This document shows, in pieces, positions 45,679 to 54,714 of a stretch of 64,000 nt of DNA; the stretch's first letter is position 1, and every line of letters starts with the position of its first letter. The stretch comes from Streptomyces griseicoloratus (GTDB lineage Bacteria > Actinomycetota > Actinomycetes > Streptomycetales > Streptomycetaceae). Position numbers and translations under genes: made by a program. Where the stretch lies: assembly GCF_014534645.1 (NCBI RefSeq), contig NZ_JACVQF010000241.1, positions 1 to 64,000 of the forward strand, read 5' to 3'. The notes under the pieces were generated by a model, which was given only the letters and a program-made list of their open reading frames with translations, was not told where the DNA came from and searched no databases.

Positions 45679-45693
45679 TTACTCGTGAGTTAA
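45679..45693. promoter_or_regulatory. Imperfect palindrome upstream of the acyl-CoA synthetase gene (candidate operator)
   Basis: TTACTCGTGAGTTAA contains the exact inverted arms ACTC/GAGT around GT, within a short AT-rich block 70-85 bp before the start codon. TAGTTA (45676-45681) overlapping it could serve as a -10. Its position suggests a repressor site for a fatty-acid-related regulator, which is inference. Confidence 0.3.
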
Positions 45694-45761
45694 ACAACCG
45701 CCCGAGAGTGAACCCCAGCCGCACCTGAGCCAGCCGCACCGTCGCGGGCCCGGAGGATGTC

Positions 45762-47639
45762 GTGAGCGACACACAGACACTGATCGAGAACCGTCCGCCG
45801 TCCGTGGCGGGACTCTTCCTGGAGCGCGTGGCGGCCACGCCGGACGCGGAGGCGTACCGCTACCCCGTGCCGCCGGCCTCCGGCGAGGGCCCGGACGACT
45901 GGAAGTCGCTGAGCTGGGCGCAGGCCGCCGAGCGGGTCTACGCGATCGCCGCCGGGCTGATCGAACTCGGCGTGGAGCCCGAGCAGCGCGTGGCCCTGGC
46001 TTCCTCCACCCGGATCGAGTGGATCCTGGCCGACCTCGGCATCATGTGCGCGGGCGCGGCGACGACCACGGTCTATCCGCAGACCAACGCCGAGGAGTCG
46101 GCGTACATCCTGTCCGACTCCGAGAGCAGGGTGCTCATCGCCGAGGACGCCGCCCAGCTCGCCAAGGCGAAGGAGAAGCGCGGCGAGCTGCCCGACCTCA
46201 CACACGTCGTGGTGATCGACGCGACCGGTGCCGACACCGGCGAGGACTGGGTGCTGACCCTTGAGGAGCTGGAGCGCCGGGGCGCGGCCCGCCTGGAGAA
46301 GGACCCGGAGCTGATCAAGGGGCGGGTCGGCGCGCTCACCAAGGACCAGCTCGCCACCCTCATCTACACCTCCGGCACCACCGGCCGGCCCAAGGGTGTC
46401 CGCCTGCCGCACGACAACTGGTCGTACATGGCCAAGGCGATCGCCGCGACCGGCCTGGTCACCGGCGAGGACGTGCAGTACCTGTGGCTGCCGCTGGCGC
46501 ACGTCTTCGGCAAGGTGCTGACCTCCGGCCAGATCGAGGCCGGCCACGTCACCGCCGTGGACGGGCGCGTCGACAAGATCATCGAGAATCTGCCGGTCGT
46601 CCAGCCGACGTACATGGCGGCCGTGCCGCGCATCTTCGAGAAGGTCTACAACGGCGTCGCGGCCAAGGCCCGGGCCGGCGGAGCGGCCAAGTACAAGATC
46701 TTCCAGCGGGCGGCGGAGGTCGCCCGGGAGTACGCCAGGGTCACCCAGGACAACTTCCAGCGCACCGGCACGCGCACGGCGCCCTTCGGGCTGGCCGCCA
46801 AGCACAAGGTCGCCGACGCCCTCGTGTACGCGAAGATCCGCGAGGCGTTCGGCGGGCGGCTGCGGGCGTGCGTGTCCGGCTCGGCCGCCCTCGCGCCGGA
46901 GATCGGCTACTTCTTCGCGGGCGCCGGCATCCACATCCTGGAGGGCTACGGCCTCACCGAGTCCTCCGCCGCGTCCTTCGTCAACCCCGGCGAGGCCTAC
47001 CGCACCGGCACCGTCGGCAAGCCGCTGCCCGGCACCGAGGTGCGCATCGCGGACGACGGCGAGATCCTGCTGCGCGGACCCGGCATCATGGAGGGCTACC
47101 ACAAGCTTCCGGAGAAGACCGCCGAGGTCCTGGAGGCGGACGGCTGGTTCCACACCGGCGACATCGGCGAGCTCTCACCCGACGGCTACCTGCGCATCAC
47201 CGACCGCAAGAAGGACCTCATCAAGACCTCCGGCGGCAAGTACATCGCGCCGGCCGAGGTCGAGGGTCAGTTCAAGGCGGTGTGCCCGTACGTCTCCAAC
47301 ATCCTGGTGCACGGCGCCGACCGGAACTTCTGCACCGCGCTCATCGCCCTCGACGAGCCCGCCATCCTGGAGTGGGCGAAGGAGAACGGGCTGGGCGGCA
47401 AGCCGTACGCGGAGGTCGTCGCGGCTCCCGCGACGGTCGAGATGATCGACGGCTACGTCAAGCGGCTCAACGAGGGCCTGCAGCGCTGGCAGACCATCAA
47501 GAAGTTCCGGCTGCTGCCGCGGGACCTCGACGTCGAGCACGGTGAGATCACACCGAGCCTGAAGCTGAAGCGGCCCGTCGTGGAGCGGGAGTACAAGCAC
47601 CTGATCGACGAGATGTACGAGGGGGCGCGCGAGGCCTAG
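45762..47639 (+). CDS. Long-chain fatty-acid-CoA ligase-type AMP-forming synthetase
   Basis: The 625-residue ANL-family enzyme has the P-loop LIYTSGTTGRPKGV, the acyl-site LPLAHVFGKVL, GYGLTESSAA (A5-type), HTGDIGEL and the hinge ITDRKKDLIKTSGGKYIAP. It forms an acyl-adenylate and then acyl-CoA. Length and order match long-chain FadD-like ligases of actinomycetes. GTG 45762 follows GGAGG. It is monocistronic, with a terminator (47658-47700) behind it and a palindrome in its promoter region. Confidence 0.9.
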   Translation: MSDTQTLIENRPPSVAGLFLERVAATPDAEAYRYPVPPASGEGPDDWKSLSWAQAAERVYAIAAGLIELGVEPEQRVALASSTRIEWILADLGIMCAGAATTTVYPQTNAEESAYILSDSESRVLIAEDAAQLAKAKEKRGELPDLTHVVVIDATGADTGEDWVLTLEELERRGAARLEKDPELIKGRVGALTKDQLATLIYTSGTTGRPKGVRLPHDNWSYMAKAIAATGLVTGEDVQYLWLPLAHVFGKVLTSGQIEAGHVTAVDGRVDKIIENLPVVQPTYMAAVPRIFEKVYNGVAAKARAGGAAKYKIFQRAAEVAREYARVTQDNFQRTGTRTAPFGLAAKHKVADALVYAKIREAFGGRLRACVSGSAALAPEIGYFFAGAGIHILEGYGLTESSAASFVNPGEAYRTGTVGKPLPGTEVRIADDGEILLRGPGIMEGYHKLPEKTAEVLEADGWFHTGDIGELSPDGYLRITDRKKDLIKTSGGKYIAPAEVEGQFKAVCPYVSNILVHGADRNFCTALIALDEPAILEWAKENGLGGKPYAEVVAAPATVEMIDGYVKRLNEGLQRWQTIKKFRLLPRDLDVEHGEITPSLKLKRPVVEREYKHLIDEMYEGAREA

Positions 47640-47657
47640 GGCGCCACCGGCCCGCCG

Positions 47658-47700
47658 GCGGGCGGAGCGGGTGGCTCCGGCGGTCGGATCCGCCCGCTTT
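47658..47700 (+). terminator. Terminator after the acyl-CoA synthetase gene
   Basis: GCGGGCGGA (47658-47666) pairs with TCCGCCCGC (47689-47697), followed by TTT. Confidence 0.7.
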
Positions 47701-47844
47701 CCGGTCGGGTTTCGCACATCCGTGTAGCACGGTTCTCACTCATGGCGGCCCACTTCGGTAACTCGGCGCGTATGAGCGCGGTCAGTCTGTCACTCTGTCG
47801 GCATCGACTGCGCGTATTCGTACGAACTGCCCGGGGAGCCGTCC

Positions 47845-50589
47845 ATGGGGGCCATTCCGACGCAACGGGAGACCGTCTCCTGTGTCAGTGGGACGCCTGC
47901 GCACCCTTCGCATGCGCCTGCGCGGGAGTGCGTGCGGGCGCACGCCGTCCTGCCCGGAAGCTCCCTGGCGCCGGGCGGCGCCCGCGCGCTGGTGCGTGCC
48001 GCGCTCGCCGACTGGTCGGGCCGCGGCCTGCCCGGCACCGGGTACCTGACCGACCGCCTCGCCGACGACGCCCTGGTGGCCGTCAGCGAGCTGGTCACCA
48101 ACGCCGTCGTCCACGCCGGCACCGACGTCGAGGTGGTCTGCCGGCTGGAGGAGACCGGAGCGCTCGTCCTGGAGGTCTCCGACCACCACCCCTCGCGCGC
48201 ACCGCGGGGCGCCGAGGCGGAGACGCCGTACGAGATCCCCGAGTACGGGCGCGGGCTGCGGCTCGTCGCCACGCTCTCGGAGGCGTGGGGCATCACGTAC
48301 CGCACGGGCACCAAGACGGTCTGGGCGCGGTTGCCGGCCGAGGGCGAGGCGGTCGCGGAGCAGATCGAGACGTACGCCGAGGAGCGCGCCCTGGACCGGG
48401 AGCTGCGCGTCGCGGAGATCCTTGCGCCGCAGCCGCCCGCGGCCGGCGGTAACGGGCAGGGCACGCGGGGCCGGGCGGACCGGCAGGACACCCGGGCCGG
48501 GAAGGGCCGGCGGGGCCGGCGGCGCCCCGGGAGCCGGGACGCCGCCCCGCAGGCACCGGCCACCACCCCGGAGGCCCGCGCGGGGGCACCGGACGGACCG
48601 CCCGCCGCGGAGGCCCCGGCCGCCGTGGTGGCTCGCCCGGAGGGTTCACCCGACCCGGCCGCCGTGGTGGCTCGCCCGGAGGGTTCACCCGCCGCGGCCG
48701 CTGGGGTGGCTCGCCCGGAGGGTTCACCCGCCGCGGCCGCTGGGGTGGCTCGTCCGGAGGGTTCACCCGCCGCGGCCGCTGGGGTGGCTCGTCCGGACGG
48801 TGCACCCGGCTCGGCCGCCGTGGTGGCTCGCCCGGACGGATCGCCCGCCGCGGCCGCTGGGGTGGCTCGTCCGGACGGTGCACCCGGCTCGGCCGCCGTG
48901 GTGGCTCGCCCGGACGGATCGCCCGCCGCGGCCGCTGGGGTGGCTCGTCCGGACGGTTCACCCGGCTCGGCCGCCGCCGAAGCCCGCCCGGAGGGATCGC
49001 CCGCCGCGACCCGTCCGTCCGGCTCGGAAACCCGCCCGGACGGGCTGCCCGTCCCCAAGGGCCACCCCCACGCAACAGCCGTCCCTGAAAGACCAGCCGT
49101 CCCGGAGGGACCGGTGGCTCTCGACCCACCGGTTGCCCCGGACAACCGCCCGGGCACGCCGGCCGCACCGGACGACCGCGACGGCCCTCACGCGCCGGAC
49201 CGGCAGGACCGGCCGGACTGGGCCGACTGGCGGGACGGCACGGCCGGACCCCACTGGCGGGGTGTCCGCGACCGCGAGTGGCTGGGCCGCGGTGCCCTCT
49301 CCTTCCTCGCGGAGGCCTCCGACCTGCTCGCCGGACAGCTCGACGAGGACCTGGTCGCCTCCCTCACCGGACAGCTGATCGTGCCCCGGCTCGCCGACTG
49401 GTGCGCGGTGTGGCTGGAGGACGAGTCACTGGGCCGCGGCGCCTGGAGCGACGACCCGGGTGCGGCCGTGGGATCGCGGCTGGCCCGTGTCTGGCACGGC
49501 AGCGAGAGCTGCATCGAGGAACTGCGCTGCGAACTGGAGAAGAACCCGCCGCGCCCGCGCGACCCGTGGAGCTCCGGACCCGTCGAGCACCCCTGGCCGG
49601 GCGAGGCGCTCGGTCCGCGAGGGGCGCACGGTTCGGCGCTCGCCTACCGGCTCGTCGCCGGCGGCCGGCCGCTGGGCAGCCTCGTCATCGGACGGGCCGG
49701 CACCCCGTGCTTCCCCGACGAGATCACCGGCCTCGTGGAGGACCTCAGCCGCCGGGTGGCCCTCGCCATCGGCGCCGCCCGCCAGTACGCCAGGCAGGCC
49801 ACCATCAGCGCCGTCCTCCAGCGCGGCCTGCTGCCCGGCGCCGTCGCGGAGATCCCGGGTGTGCGCAGTGCCCTCGTCTACGAGCCGTGCGACAAGGGCG
49901 GCCCCAGCGGCGACTTCTACGACCTCTTCCCGGCCGGCGACGGGCGCTGGTGCTTCGCCGTCGGCGACGTCCAGGGCAAGGGACCCGAGGCCGCCGTCGT
50001 CATCGGGCTCGCCCGGCCCTGGCTGCGGCTGCTGGCCCGCGAGCAGTACGGGGTCCCCGACGTCCTCGACCGCCTCAACCAGCTCCTCCTCGACGACGCG
50101 ACCGAGGCCGCGGACGCCGCCGCCCGCGCACTGGTGGCCGTCGGCGGCCCTCCGGTTGCCCCGGGCGACGGCCCGCAGACCCGCTTCCTGTCCCTGCTCT
50201 ACGGCGAACTGGAGCCCTTCGACGGAGGCGTCCGCTGCACCCTCGCCTCCGCCGGCCATCCGCTGCCGCTGCTCCTCGGCCCCGACGGGACCGTCCGCGC
50301 GGTCGCGCAGCCGCAGACCCTCCTCGGGGTCGTCGAGGACGCGACGTACATCAGCGAGACCTTCGAGATGCGGCCCGGCGACACCCTGCTGTGCGTCACG
50401 GACGGCGTCACCGAGCGGCGCTCCGGCTCCCGTCAGTTCGACGACGGGGACGGCCTGGCCGCGGCGCTCGCCGGGTGCGCCGGACTGGACGCGGAGCTGA
50501 TCGCCGAGCGCATCAGAAGGCTCGTGCACGAGTTCGCGGCCCGCCCCCCGGAGGACGATCTGGCGCTGCTGGTGCTCCAGGCGCAGTGA
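47845..50589 (+). CDS. Anti-sigma-factor-kinase / GAF / PP2C (SpoIIE) phosphatase with a repeat linker
   Basis: The 914-residue multi-domain regulator has an RsbW-like GHKL ATPase domain at about 40-180 (N box SELVTNAVVHAG, then LEVSDHHPS and GRGLRLVATLSEAWG). A Pro/Ala/Arg-rich linker spans about 195-470 and includes nine 13-residue repeats at 262-378. A GAF-like domain follows (about 480-640), then a SpoIIE PP2C phosphatase (about 660-914; SGDFYDLF, AVGDVQGKGPEAA, CVTDGVTERR, DDLALLVL). Having kinase and phosphatase in one chain suggests partner-switching control of a sigma factor through an anti-anti-sigma protein. No such gene is adjacent. Confidence 0.9.
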   Translation: MGAIPTQRETVSCVSGTPAHPSHAPARECVRAHAVLPGSSLAPGGARALVRAALADWSGRGLPGTGYLTDRLADDALVAVSELVTNAVVHAGTDVEVVCRLEETGALVLEVSDHHPSRAPRGAEAETPYEIPEYGRGLRLVATLSEAWGITYRTGTKTVWARLPAEGEAVAEQIETYAEERALDRELRVAEILAPQPPAAGGNGQGTRGRADRQDTRAGKGRRGRRRPGSRDAAPQAPATTPEARAGAPDGPPAAEAPAAVVARPEGSPDPAAVVARPEGSPAAAAGVARPEGSPAAAAGVARPEGSPAAAAGVARPDGAPGSAAVVARPDGSPAAAAGVARPDGAPGSAAVVARPDGSPAAAAGVARPDGSPGSAAAEARPEGSPAATRPSGSETRPDGLPVPKGHPHATAVPERPAVPEGPVALDPPVAPDNRPGTPAAPDDRDGPHAPDRQDRPDWADWRDGTAGPHWRGVRDREWLGRGALSFLAEASDLLAGQLDEDLVASLTGQLIVPRLADWCAVWLEDESLGRGAWSDDPGAAVGSRLARVWHGSESCIEELRCELEKNPPRPRDPWSSGPVEHPWPGEALGPRGAHGSALAYRLVAGGRPLGSLVIGRAGTPCFPDEITGLVEDLSRRVALAIGAARQYARQATISAVLQRGLLPGAVAEIPGVRSALVYEPCDKGGPSGDFYDLFPAGDGRWCFAVGDVQGKGPEAAVVIGLARPWLRLLAREQYGVPDVLDRLNQLLLDDATEAADAAARALVAVGGPPVAPGDGPQTRFLSLLYGELEPFDGGVRCTLASAGHPLPLLLGPDGTVRAVAQPQTLLGVVEDATYISETFEMRPGDTLLCVTDGVTERRSGSRQFDDGDGLAAALAGCAGLDAELIAERIRRLVHEFAARPPEDDLALLVLQAQ
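48628..48978 (+). repeat. Nine in-frame 39-bp repeats coding for the phosphatase linker
   Basis: Each unit encodes 13 residues, VARPEGSPAAAAG or VARPDGAPGSAAV. Units 2-4 are almost identical; units 5+6 and 7+8 form a higher-order 78-bp duplication, and a truncated tenth unit follows. This is a coding minisatellite likely to vary in copy number between strains. Confidence 0.9.
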
Positions 50590-50615
50590 CGAGCGGGCGC
50601 AGGGCACGGGTGCGG

Positions 50616-50621
50616 GACAAT
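50616..50621 (+). promoter_or_regulatory. -10-like hexamer GACAAT, hemW (leaderless pattern)
   Basis: GACAAT is followed by 7 nt and ATG 50629. An ATG overlapping the hexamer (50620) is in frame but would give an unusual start. Confidence 0.4.
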
Positions 50622-50628
50622 GGAACGC

Positions 50629-51861
50629 ATGCCCTCCGCACTTCCCGACGGCGAACCCGTCCCCGCCGACGGCGCCCTGCCCGCGTCCGCGCTGGCCGGG
50701 GCCGCAGACCGCCCCCTCGGCTTCTACCTCCACGTCCCGTACTGCGCCACCCGCTGCGGCTACTGCGACTTCAACACCTACACCGCCACCGAGCTGCGCG
50801 GCACCGGCGGTGTGCTCGCCTCCCGCGACAACTACGCGGAGACGCTGACCGACGAGATCCGCCTCGCCCGCAAGGTGCTCGGCGACGACCCGCGCGAGGT
50901 CCGCACCGTCTTCGTCGGCGGCGGTACGCCCACCCTGCTGGCCGCCGGTGACCTCGTACGGATGCTGCACGCGATCCGCGACGAGTTCGGCCTCGCTGCG
51001 GACGCCGAGATCACGACGGAGGCCAACCCGGAGTCGGTGGACCCGGCCTACCTCGCGACCCTGCGGGAGGGCGGCTTCAACCGGATCTCCTTCGGCATGC
51101 AGAGCGCCCGGCAGCACGTGCTGAAGGTGCTGGACCGCACTCACACGCCGGGGCGCCCGGAGCGCTGCGTCGCACAGGCGCGCGCGGCCGGCTTCGAGCA
51201 CATCAACCTCGACCTGATCTACGGCACCCCCGGCGAGTCCGACGACGACTGGCGGGCCTCCTTGGACGCCGCCCTCGGCGCCGGTCCGGACCACGTCTCC
51301 GCCTACGCCCTGATCGTGGAGGAGGGCACCCAGCTCGCCCGCCGCATCCGGCGCGGCGAGATACCGATGACGGACGACGACGTGCACGCCGACCGCTACC
51401 TGATCGCCGAGGAGACGCTGTCCGCGGCGGGCTTCGACTGGTACGAGGTGTCGAACTGGGCCACCTCGGAGGCCGGGCGCTGCCTGCACAACGAGCTGTA
51501 CTGGCGGGGCGCCGACTGGTGGGGCGCGGGGCCCGGCGCCCACAGCCACGTGGGCGGCGTGCGGTGGTGGAACGTGAAGCATCCGGGGGCGTACGCGGCG
51601 GCGCTGGCGGCGGGGCGGTCGCCGGGGGCCGGGCGGGAGATCCTGTCCGACGAGGACCGGCGGGTGGAGCGGATCCTGCTGGAGCTGCGGCTGCGGGAAG
51701 GGGTGCCGCTGTCGCTGCTGCGGGAGGACGGGCTCGCGGCGTCGCGCCGGGCGCTGTCGGAGGGGCTGCTGCAGGAGGGAGCGTACGAGGCGGGGAGCGC
51801 GGTGCTCACCCTGCGGGGGCGGCTGCTGGCGGATGCGGTGGTCCGCGACCTGGTGGACTGA
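50629..51861 (+). CDS. hemW: HemW-type radical SAM heme chaperone (coproporphyrinogen oxidase-like)
   Basis: The 410-residue protein has the radical SAM cluster motif CX3CX2C (Cys39, 43, 46 in YCATRCGYCDF), GGGTPTLL, the SAM-binding TEANPES, and ISFGMQS. The closing region has WWGAGPGAHSH. The HemN-specific N-terminal extension and extra Cys are missing, pointing to HemW, which delivers heme to respiratory proteins. It starts 40 bp after the phosphatase gene with its own leaderless-type promoter element. Confidence 0.9.
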   Translation: MPSALPDGEPVPADGALPASALAGAADRPLGFYLHVPYCATRCGYCDFNTYTATELRGTGGVLASRDNYAETLTDEIRLARKVLGDDPREVRTVFVGGGTPTLLAAGDLVRMLHAIRDEFGLAADAEITTEANPESVDPAYLATLREGGFNRISFGMQSARQHVLKVLDRTHTPGRPERCVAQARAAGFEHINLDLIYGTPGESDDDWRASLDAALGAGPDHVSAYALIVEEGTQLARRIRRGEIPMTDDDVHADRYLIAEETLSAAGFDWYEVSNWATSEAGRCLHNELYWRGADWWGAGPGAHSHVGGVRWWNVKHPGAYAAALAAGRSPGAGREILSDEDRRVERILLELRLREGVPLSLLREDGLAASRRALSEGLLQEGAYEAGSAVLTLRGRLLADAVVRDLVD

Positions 51862-51873
51862 CCGCGCTGTTCT

Positions 51874-51972
51874 CGCCCCCGCCGCCCCTTCCCATTCCCG
51901 ACCTCTGGGGGCTGCGCCCCCAGCCCCCCGCTTCGGCCGAGCCCCCAGGGACGGGAAGCGGCGGCGGGGGCG
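51874..51972. terminator. Large cruciform-type terminator between convergent hemW and DUF3097 genes
   Basis: A 20-bp outer stem (51874-51893 with 51953-51972, 19 of 20 matching) encloses an 8-bp hairpin CTGGGGGC/GCCCCCAG (51905-51923). A further copy of AGCCCCCAG (51940-51948) could pair alternatively with the hairpin's left arm. Such C/G-rich nested repeats are common between convergent Streptomyces genes. Confidence 0.75.
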
Positions 51973-51977
51973 AAAAC

Positions 51978-52778
51978 TCAGGTCGTCACGAAATCGATCA
52001 ATTCCTCGACTCGCCCGAGCAGCTCCGGCTCCAGGTCCTTGTACGAACCCACCCGGGCCAGGATCGCCTGCCACACCGCGCCCGTGTTCTCGGGCGGCCA
52101 GCCCAGGGCCCGGCACACCCCCGTCTTCCAGTCCTGGCCGTGCGGTACCCGCGGCCAGGCGTCGATGCCCAGCGACGTCGGCTTCACCGCCTCCCAGATG
52201 TCGATGTAGGGATGGCCCACGACCAGCGCGTGCTCGCTCGTCACCGACTCCGCGATCCGCCACTCCTTCGAACCCGGCACCAGATGGTCCACCAGGACCC
52301 CCAGCCGCGCGTCCGGCCCCGGGGCGAAGTCGGCGACGATCGACGGCAGGTCGTCCACACCCTCCAGGTACTCCACGACCACGCCCTCGATGCGCAGGTC
52401 GTCGCCCCACACCTTCTCGACCAGTTCGGCGTCGTGCCGTCCCTCGACGTAGATGCGCCCGGCCCGCGCCACGCGCGCGCGTGCGCCGGGGACGGCGACG
52501 GAGCCGGAGGCCGTACGGGTGGGCCGTACCGGGCCCGAGGCGGGCCTCACGAGCGTCACCGCGCGGCCCTCCAGCAGGAAGCCGCGCGGCTGGAGCGGGA
52601 ACACCCGGCGCTTGCCGAAGCGGTCCTCCAGGGTCACCGTGCCCGCCTCGCAGCCGGTCACCGCGCCGCAGAAGCCGGTGCCGGGCTCCTCCACCACCAG
52701 GCCGGGCTCGGCCGGAACCTCCGGTACCGGCTGCGATTTCTTCCACGGAGGGGTCAGGTCGGCGGAGTACTGGCGCAT
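51978..52778 (-). CDS. DUF3097-family protein
   Basis: The 266-residue soluble protein starts MRQYSADLTPPWKKSQPVPE. It has a central GRIYVEGRHDAELVEKVWG and a DHLVPGSKEWRI region, reminiscent of Toprim-like nuclease/primase folds (acidic EGRHD and D-x-D). From memory it matches DUF3097, an actinobacterial family without a known function. The ATG has no ribosome-binding site; on the minus strand TATCGT lies 7 nt before it. It follows the MBL-fold gene by 34 bp on the same strand. Confidence 0.7.
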   Translation of the reverse strand: MRQYSADLTPPWKKSQPVPEVPAEPGLVVEEPGTGFCGAVTGCEAGTVTLEDRFGKRRVFPLQPRGFLLEGRAVTLVRPASGPVRPTRTASGSVAVPGARARVARAGRIYVEGRHDAELVEKVWGDDLRIEGVVVEYLEGVDDLPSIVADFAPGPDARLGVLVDHLVPGSKEWRIAESVTSEHALVVGHPYIDIWEAVKPTSLGIDAWPRVPHGQDWKTGVCRALGWPPENTGAVWQAILARVGSYKDLEPELLGRVEELIDFVTT

Positions 52779-52785
52779 TCTGACG

Positions 52786-52791
52786 ACGATA
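52786..52791 (-). promoter_or_regulatory. -10-like hexamer TATCGT, DUF3097-family gene (leaderless pattern)
   Basis: On the minus strand TATCGT is separated from the ATG (52778) by 7 nt. Confidence 0.35.
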
Positions 52792-52812
52792 CGAGGATCC
52801 CGTGGGCCGTGA

Positions 52813-53538
52813 TCAGCGCGACACGCCGAAACGGGCCGCCAGCGCGTCCCGCTGCGCCCGGACGAACGCCGAGTCCACCACCGCGCCGTGACCGGGCACG
52901 TACAGCGCGTCCTCGCCGCCCAGGTCGAGCAGCCGGTCGAGGGCGGCCGGCCAGTGGGACGGCACGGCGTCGGGACCCGCCTGCGGGTCCCCGGACTCCT
53001 CGACCAGGTCGCCGCAGAAGACGACCTCCGGGTCGCCCGGCACCAGCACCGCCAGGTCGTGGCCCGTGTGCCCGGGACCCACGTTGGCCAGCAGGACCTG
53101 CCGGCCGCCGCCCAGGTCGAGCGTCCACTCGCCGCACACCTGGTGGCGGACGGGCGCCATCGCGTCCACCGCCTCCTCCGCCGCGCGTGCCTCCAGACCG
53201 TGGGCCACCGCGTCGGCCCGCAGCGCCTCCCGCCCCCGCGCGAGCACCGCCTCCACGCCCACCGCGCCGAACACCTCCGCCCCCGCGAACGCGCCCGCGC
53301 CGAGGACGTGGTCGAAGTGGGGATGGGTGAGCGCGAGATGCGTCACACGGTGACCGGCGAGTTCCTGCGCCCACGTGCGCAACCGTGCGCCCTCGCCGAG
53401 GCTCGACCCGGCGTCGACCATCAGGGCCGCGCCGTCGCCCACGACCAGCCCCGCCGTGCAGTCCCACACCGGCAGTCGGCAGCGCCCCACCCCGGCCGCC
53501 ACCCTCTCCCATCCCAGGTCTTCCCAAGTCACCGTCAT
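52813..53538 (-). CDS. MBL-fold metallohydrolase
   Basis: The 241-residue protein has the metal-binding HPHFDH (in [15 protein letters not shown]), an Asp in [12 protein letters not shown], a downstream His in [24 protein letters not shown] and a final His in [10 protein letters not shown]. This is a complete dinuclear MBL site of the glyoxalase-II-like type. The substrate is unknown. ATG 53538 lacks a ribosome-binding site and has TAGCGT 7 nt upstream. It is divergent from hrcA. Confidence 0.83.
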   Translation of the reverse strand: MTVTWEDLGWERVAAGVGRCRLPVWDCTAGLVVGDGAALMVDAGSSLGEGARLRTWAQELAGHRVTHLALTHPHFDHVLGAGAFAGAEVFGAVGVEAVLARGREALRADAVAHGLEARAAEEAVDAMAPVRHQVCGEWTLDLGGGRQVLLANVGPGHTGHDLAVLVPGDPEVVFCGDLVEESGDPQAGPDAVPSHWPAALDRLLDLGGEDALYVPGHGAVVDSAFVRAQRDALAARFGVSR

Positions 53539-53545
53539 GACGGCG

Positions 53546-53551
53546 ACGCTA
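53546..53551 (-). promoter_or_regulatory. -10-like hexamer TAGCGT, MBL-fold gene (leaderless pattern)
   Basis: On the minus strand TAGCGT is followed by 7 nt and ATG 53538; no Shine-Dalgarno sequence is present. Confidence 0.4.
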
Positions 53552-53591
53552 GCGGTGGTGCGTTCCCGGGCGGGTCGGCGCGGGCCCGGCC

Positions 53592-53622
53592 TTGCCGGGT
53601 GCGTACCCCACGGCCGTACACT
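53592..53622 (+). promoter_or_regulatory. Probable promoter of hrcA-dnaJ
   Basis: TTGCCG (53592-53597) and TACACT (53617-53622), separated by 19 bp, sit just upstream of the CIRCE operator, so a bound repressor would cover the transcription start. Confidence 0.5.
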
Positions 53623-53635
53623 GGGCCGGGGAAGT

Positions 53636-53662
53636 CTGGCACTCCCACGCGCCGAGTGCCAG
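53636..53662 (+). promoter_or_regulatory. CIRCE operator (HrcA binding site)
   Basis: CTGGCACTC-N9-GAGTGCCAG is a perfect 9-9-9 inverted repeat. It matches the CIRCE consensus TTAGCACTC-N9-GAGTGCTAA in the GC-shifted form found in actinomycetes. It lies directly before hrcA and implies autoregulation and heat induction of hrcA-dnaJ. Confidence 0.93.
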
Positions 53663-53697
53663 GGAACACAGCGGCGGAGGACCAGGAGGTGTGCGCG

Positions 53698-54714
53698 ATG
53701 CTCAGTGAACGAAGGCTCCAAGTGCTGCGCGCCATCGTCCAGGACTACGTCGGCACCGAGGAGCCCGTCGGCTCCAAGGCCCTCACCGAGCGGCACAACC
53801 TCGGCGTCTCCCCGGCCACCGTGCGCAACGACATGGCGGCGCTGGAGGAGGAGGGGTTCATCGCCCAGCCGCACACCAGCGCCGGGCGCATCCCCACGGA
53901 CAAGGGCTACCGGCTCTTCGTGGACAAGCTCGCGGGCGTCAAGCCCATGACCGCGCCCGAGCGGCGCGCCATCCAGAACTTCCTGGAGGGCGCCGTCGAC
54001 CTCGACGACGTGGTGGCCCGGACCGTGCGGCTGCTCGCGCAGCTGACCCGGCAGGTCGCCGTCGTGCAGTACCCCTCGCTGACCCGGTCGACCGTGCGGC
54101 ACGTGGAGTTGCTCTCCCTGGCGCCCGCGCGCCTGATGCTCGTGCTGATCACGGACACGGGCCGGGTCGAGCAGCGCATGGTCGACTGCCCGGCGCCGTT
54201 CGGCGAGGCGTCCCTGGCGGATCTGCGGGCCCGGCTCAACAGCCGGGTCGCCGGCCGCCGGTTCGCGGACGTGCCGAGCCTGGTGGAGGATCTGCCGGAG
54301 GCCTTCGAGGCCGAGGACCGCGGTACGGTCTCCACCGTGCTCTCCACTCTCCTGGAGACGCTGGTCGAGGAGAACGAGGAGCGGCTGATGATCGGCGGCA
54401 CCGCCAATCTGACCCGCTTCGGACATGACTTCCCCCTCACGATCCGGCCCGTCCTTGAGGCGCTGGAGGAGCAGGTCGTGCTCCTCAAGCTGCTCGGCGA
54501 GGCGAAGGATCCGGGCGTGACCGTCCGTATCGGTCATGAGAACGCCCACGAAGGACTCAACTCCACGTCCGTCGTGTCGGTGGGCTACGGTTCGGGCGGC
54601 GAGGCGGTTGCCAAGCTCGGCGTGGTCGGACCGACCCGCATGGACTACCCGGGAACGATGGGAGCGGTACGCGCAGTGGCACGGTACGTCGGACAGATCC
54701 TGGCGGAGTCGTAG
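53698..54714 (+). CDS. hrcA: Heat-inducible transcription repressor HrcA
   Basis: The 338-residue repressor has an N-terminal winged helix ([56 protein letters not shown]) and the GAF-like dimer/insert domains behind it, ending with [14 protein letters not shown]. It binds CIRCE and its folding depends on GroE in other bacteria. ATG 53698 has AGGAGG 8 nt upstream; a GTG 9 nt earlier overlaps that box. dnaJ starts directly after its stop. Confidence 0.95.
   Translation: MLSERRLQVLRAIVQDYVGTEEPVGSKALTERHNLGVSPATVRNDMAALEEEGFIAQPHTSAGRIPTDKGYRLFVDKLAGVKPMTAPERRAIQNFLEGAVDLDDVVARTVRLLAQLTRQVAVVQYPSLTRSTVRHVELLSLAPARLMLVLITDTGRVEQRMVDCPAPFGEASLADLRARLNSRVAGRRFADVPSLVEDLPEAFEAEDRGTVSTVLSTLLETLVEENEERLMIGGTANLTRFGHDFPLTIRPVLEALEEQVVLLKLLGEAKDPGVTVRIGHENAHEGLNSTSVVSVGYGSGGEAVAKLGVVGPTRMDYPGTMGAVRAVARYVGQILAES

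Noticed and set aside
48628-48978. CRISPR-like array
   Set aside because: The repeats are contiguous 39-bp coding units without spacers, in frame within a protein linker.
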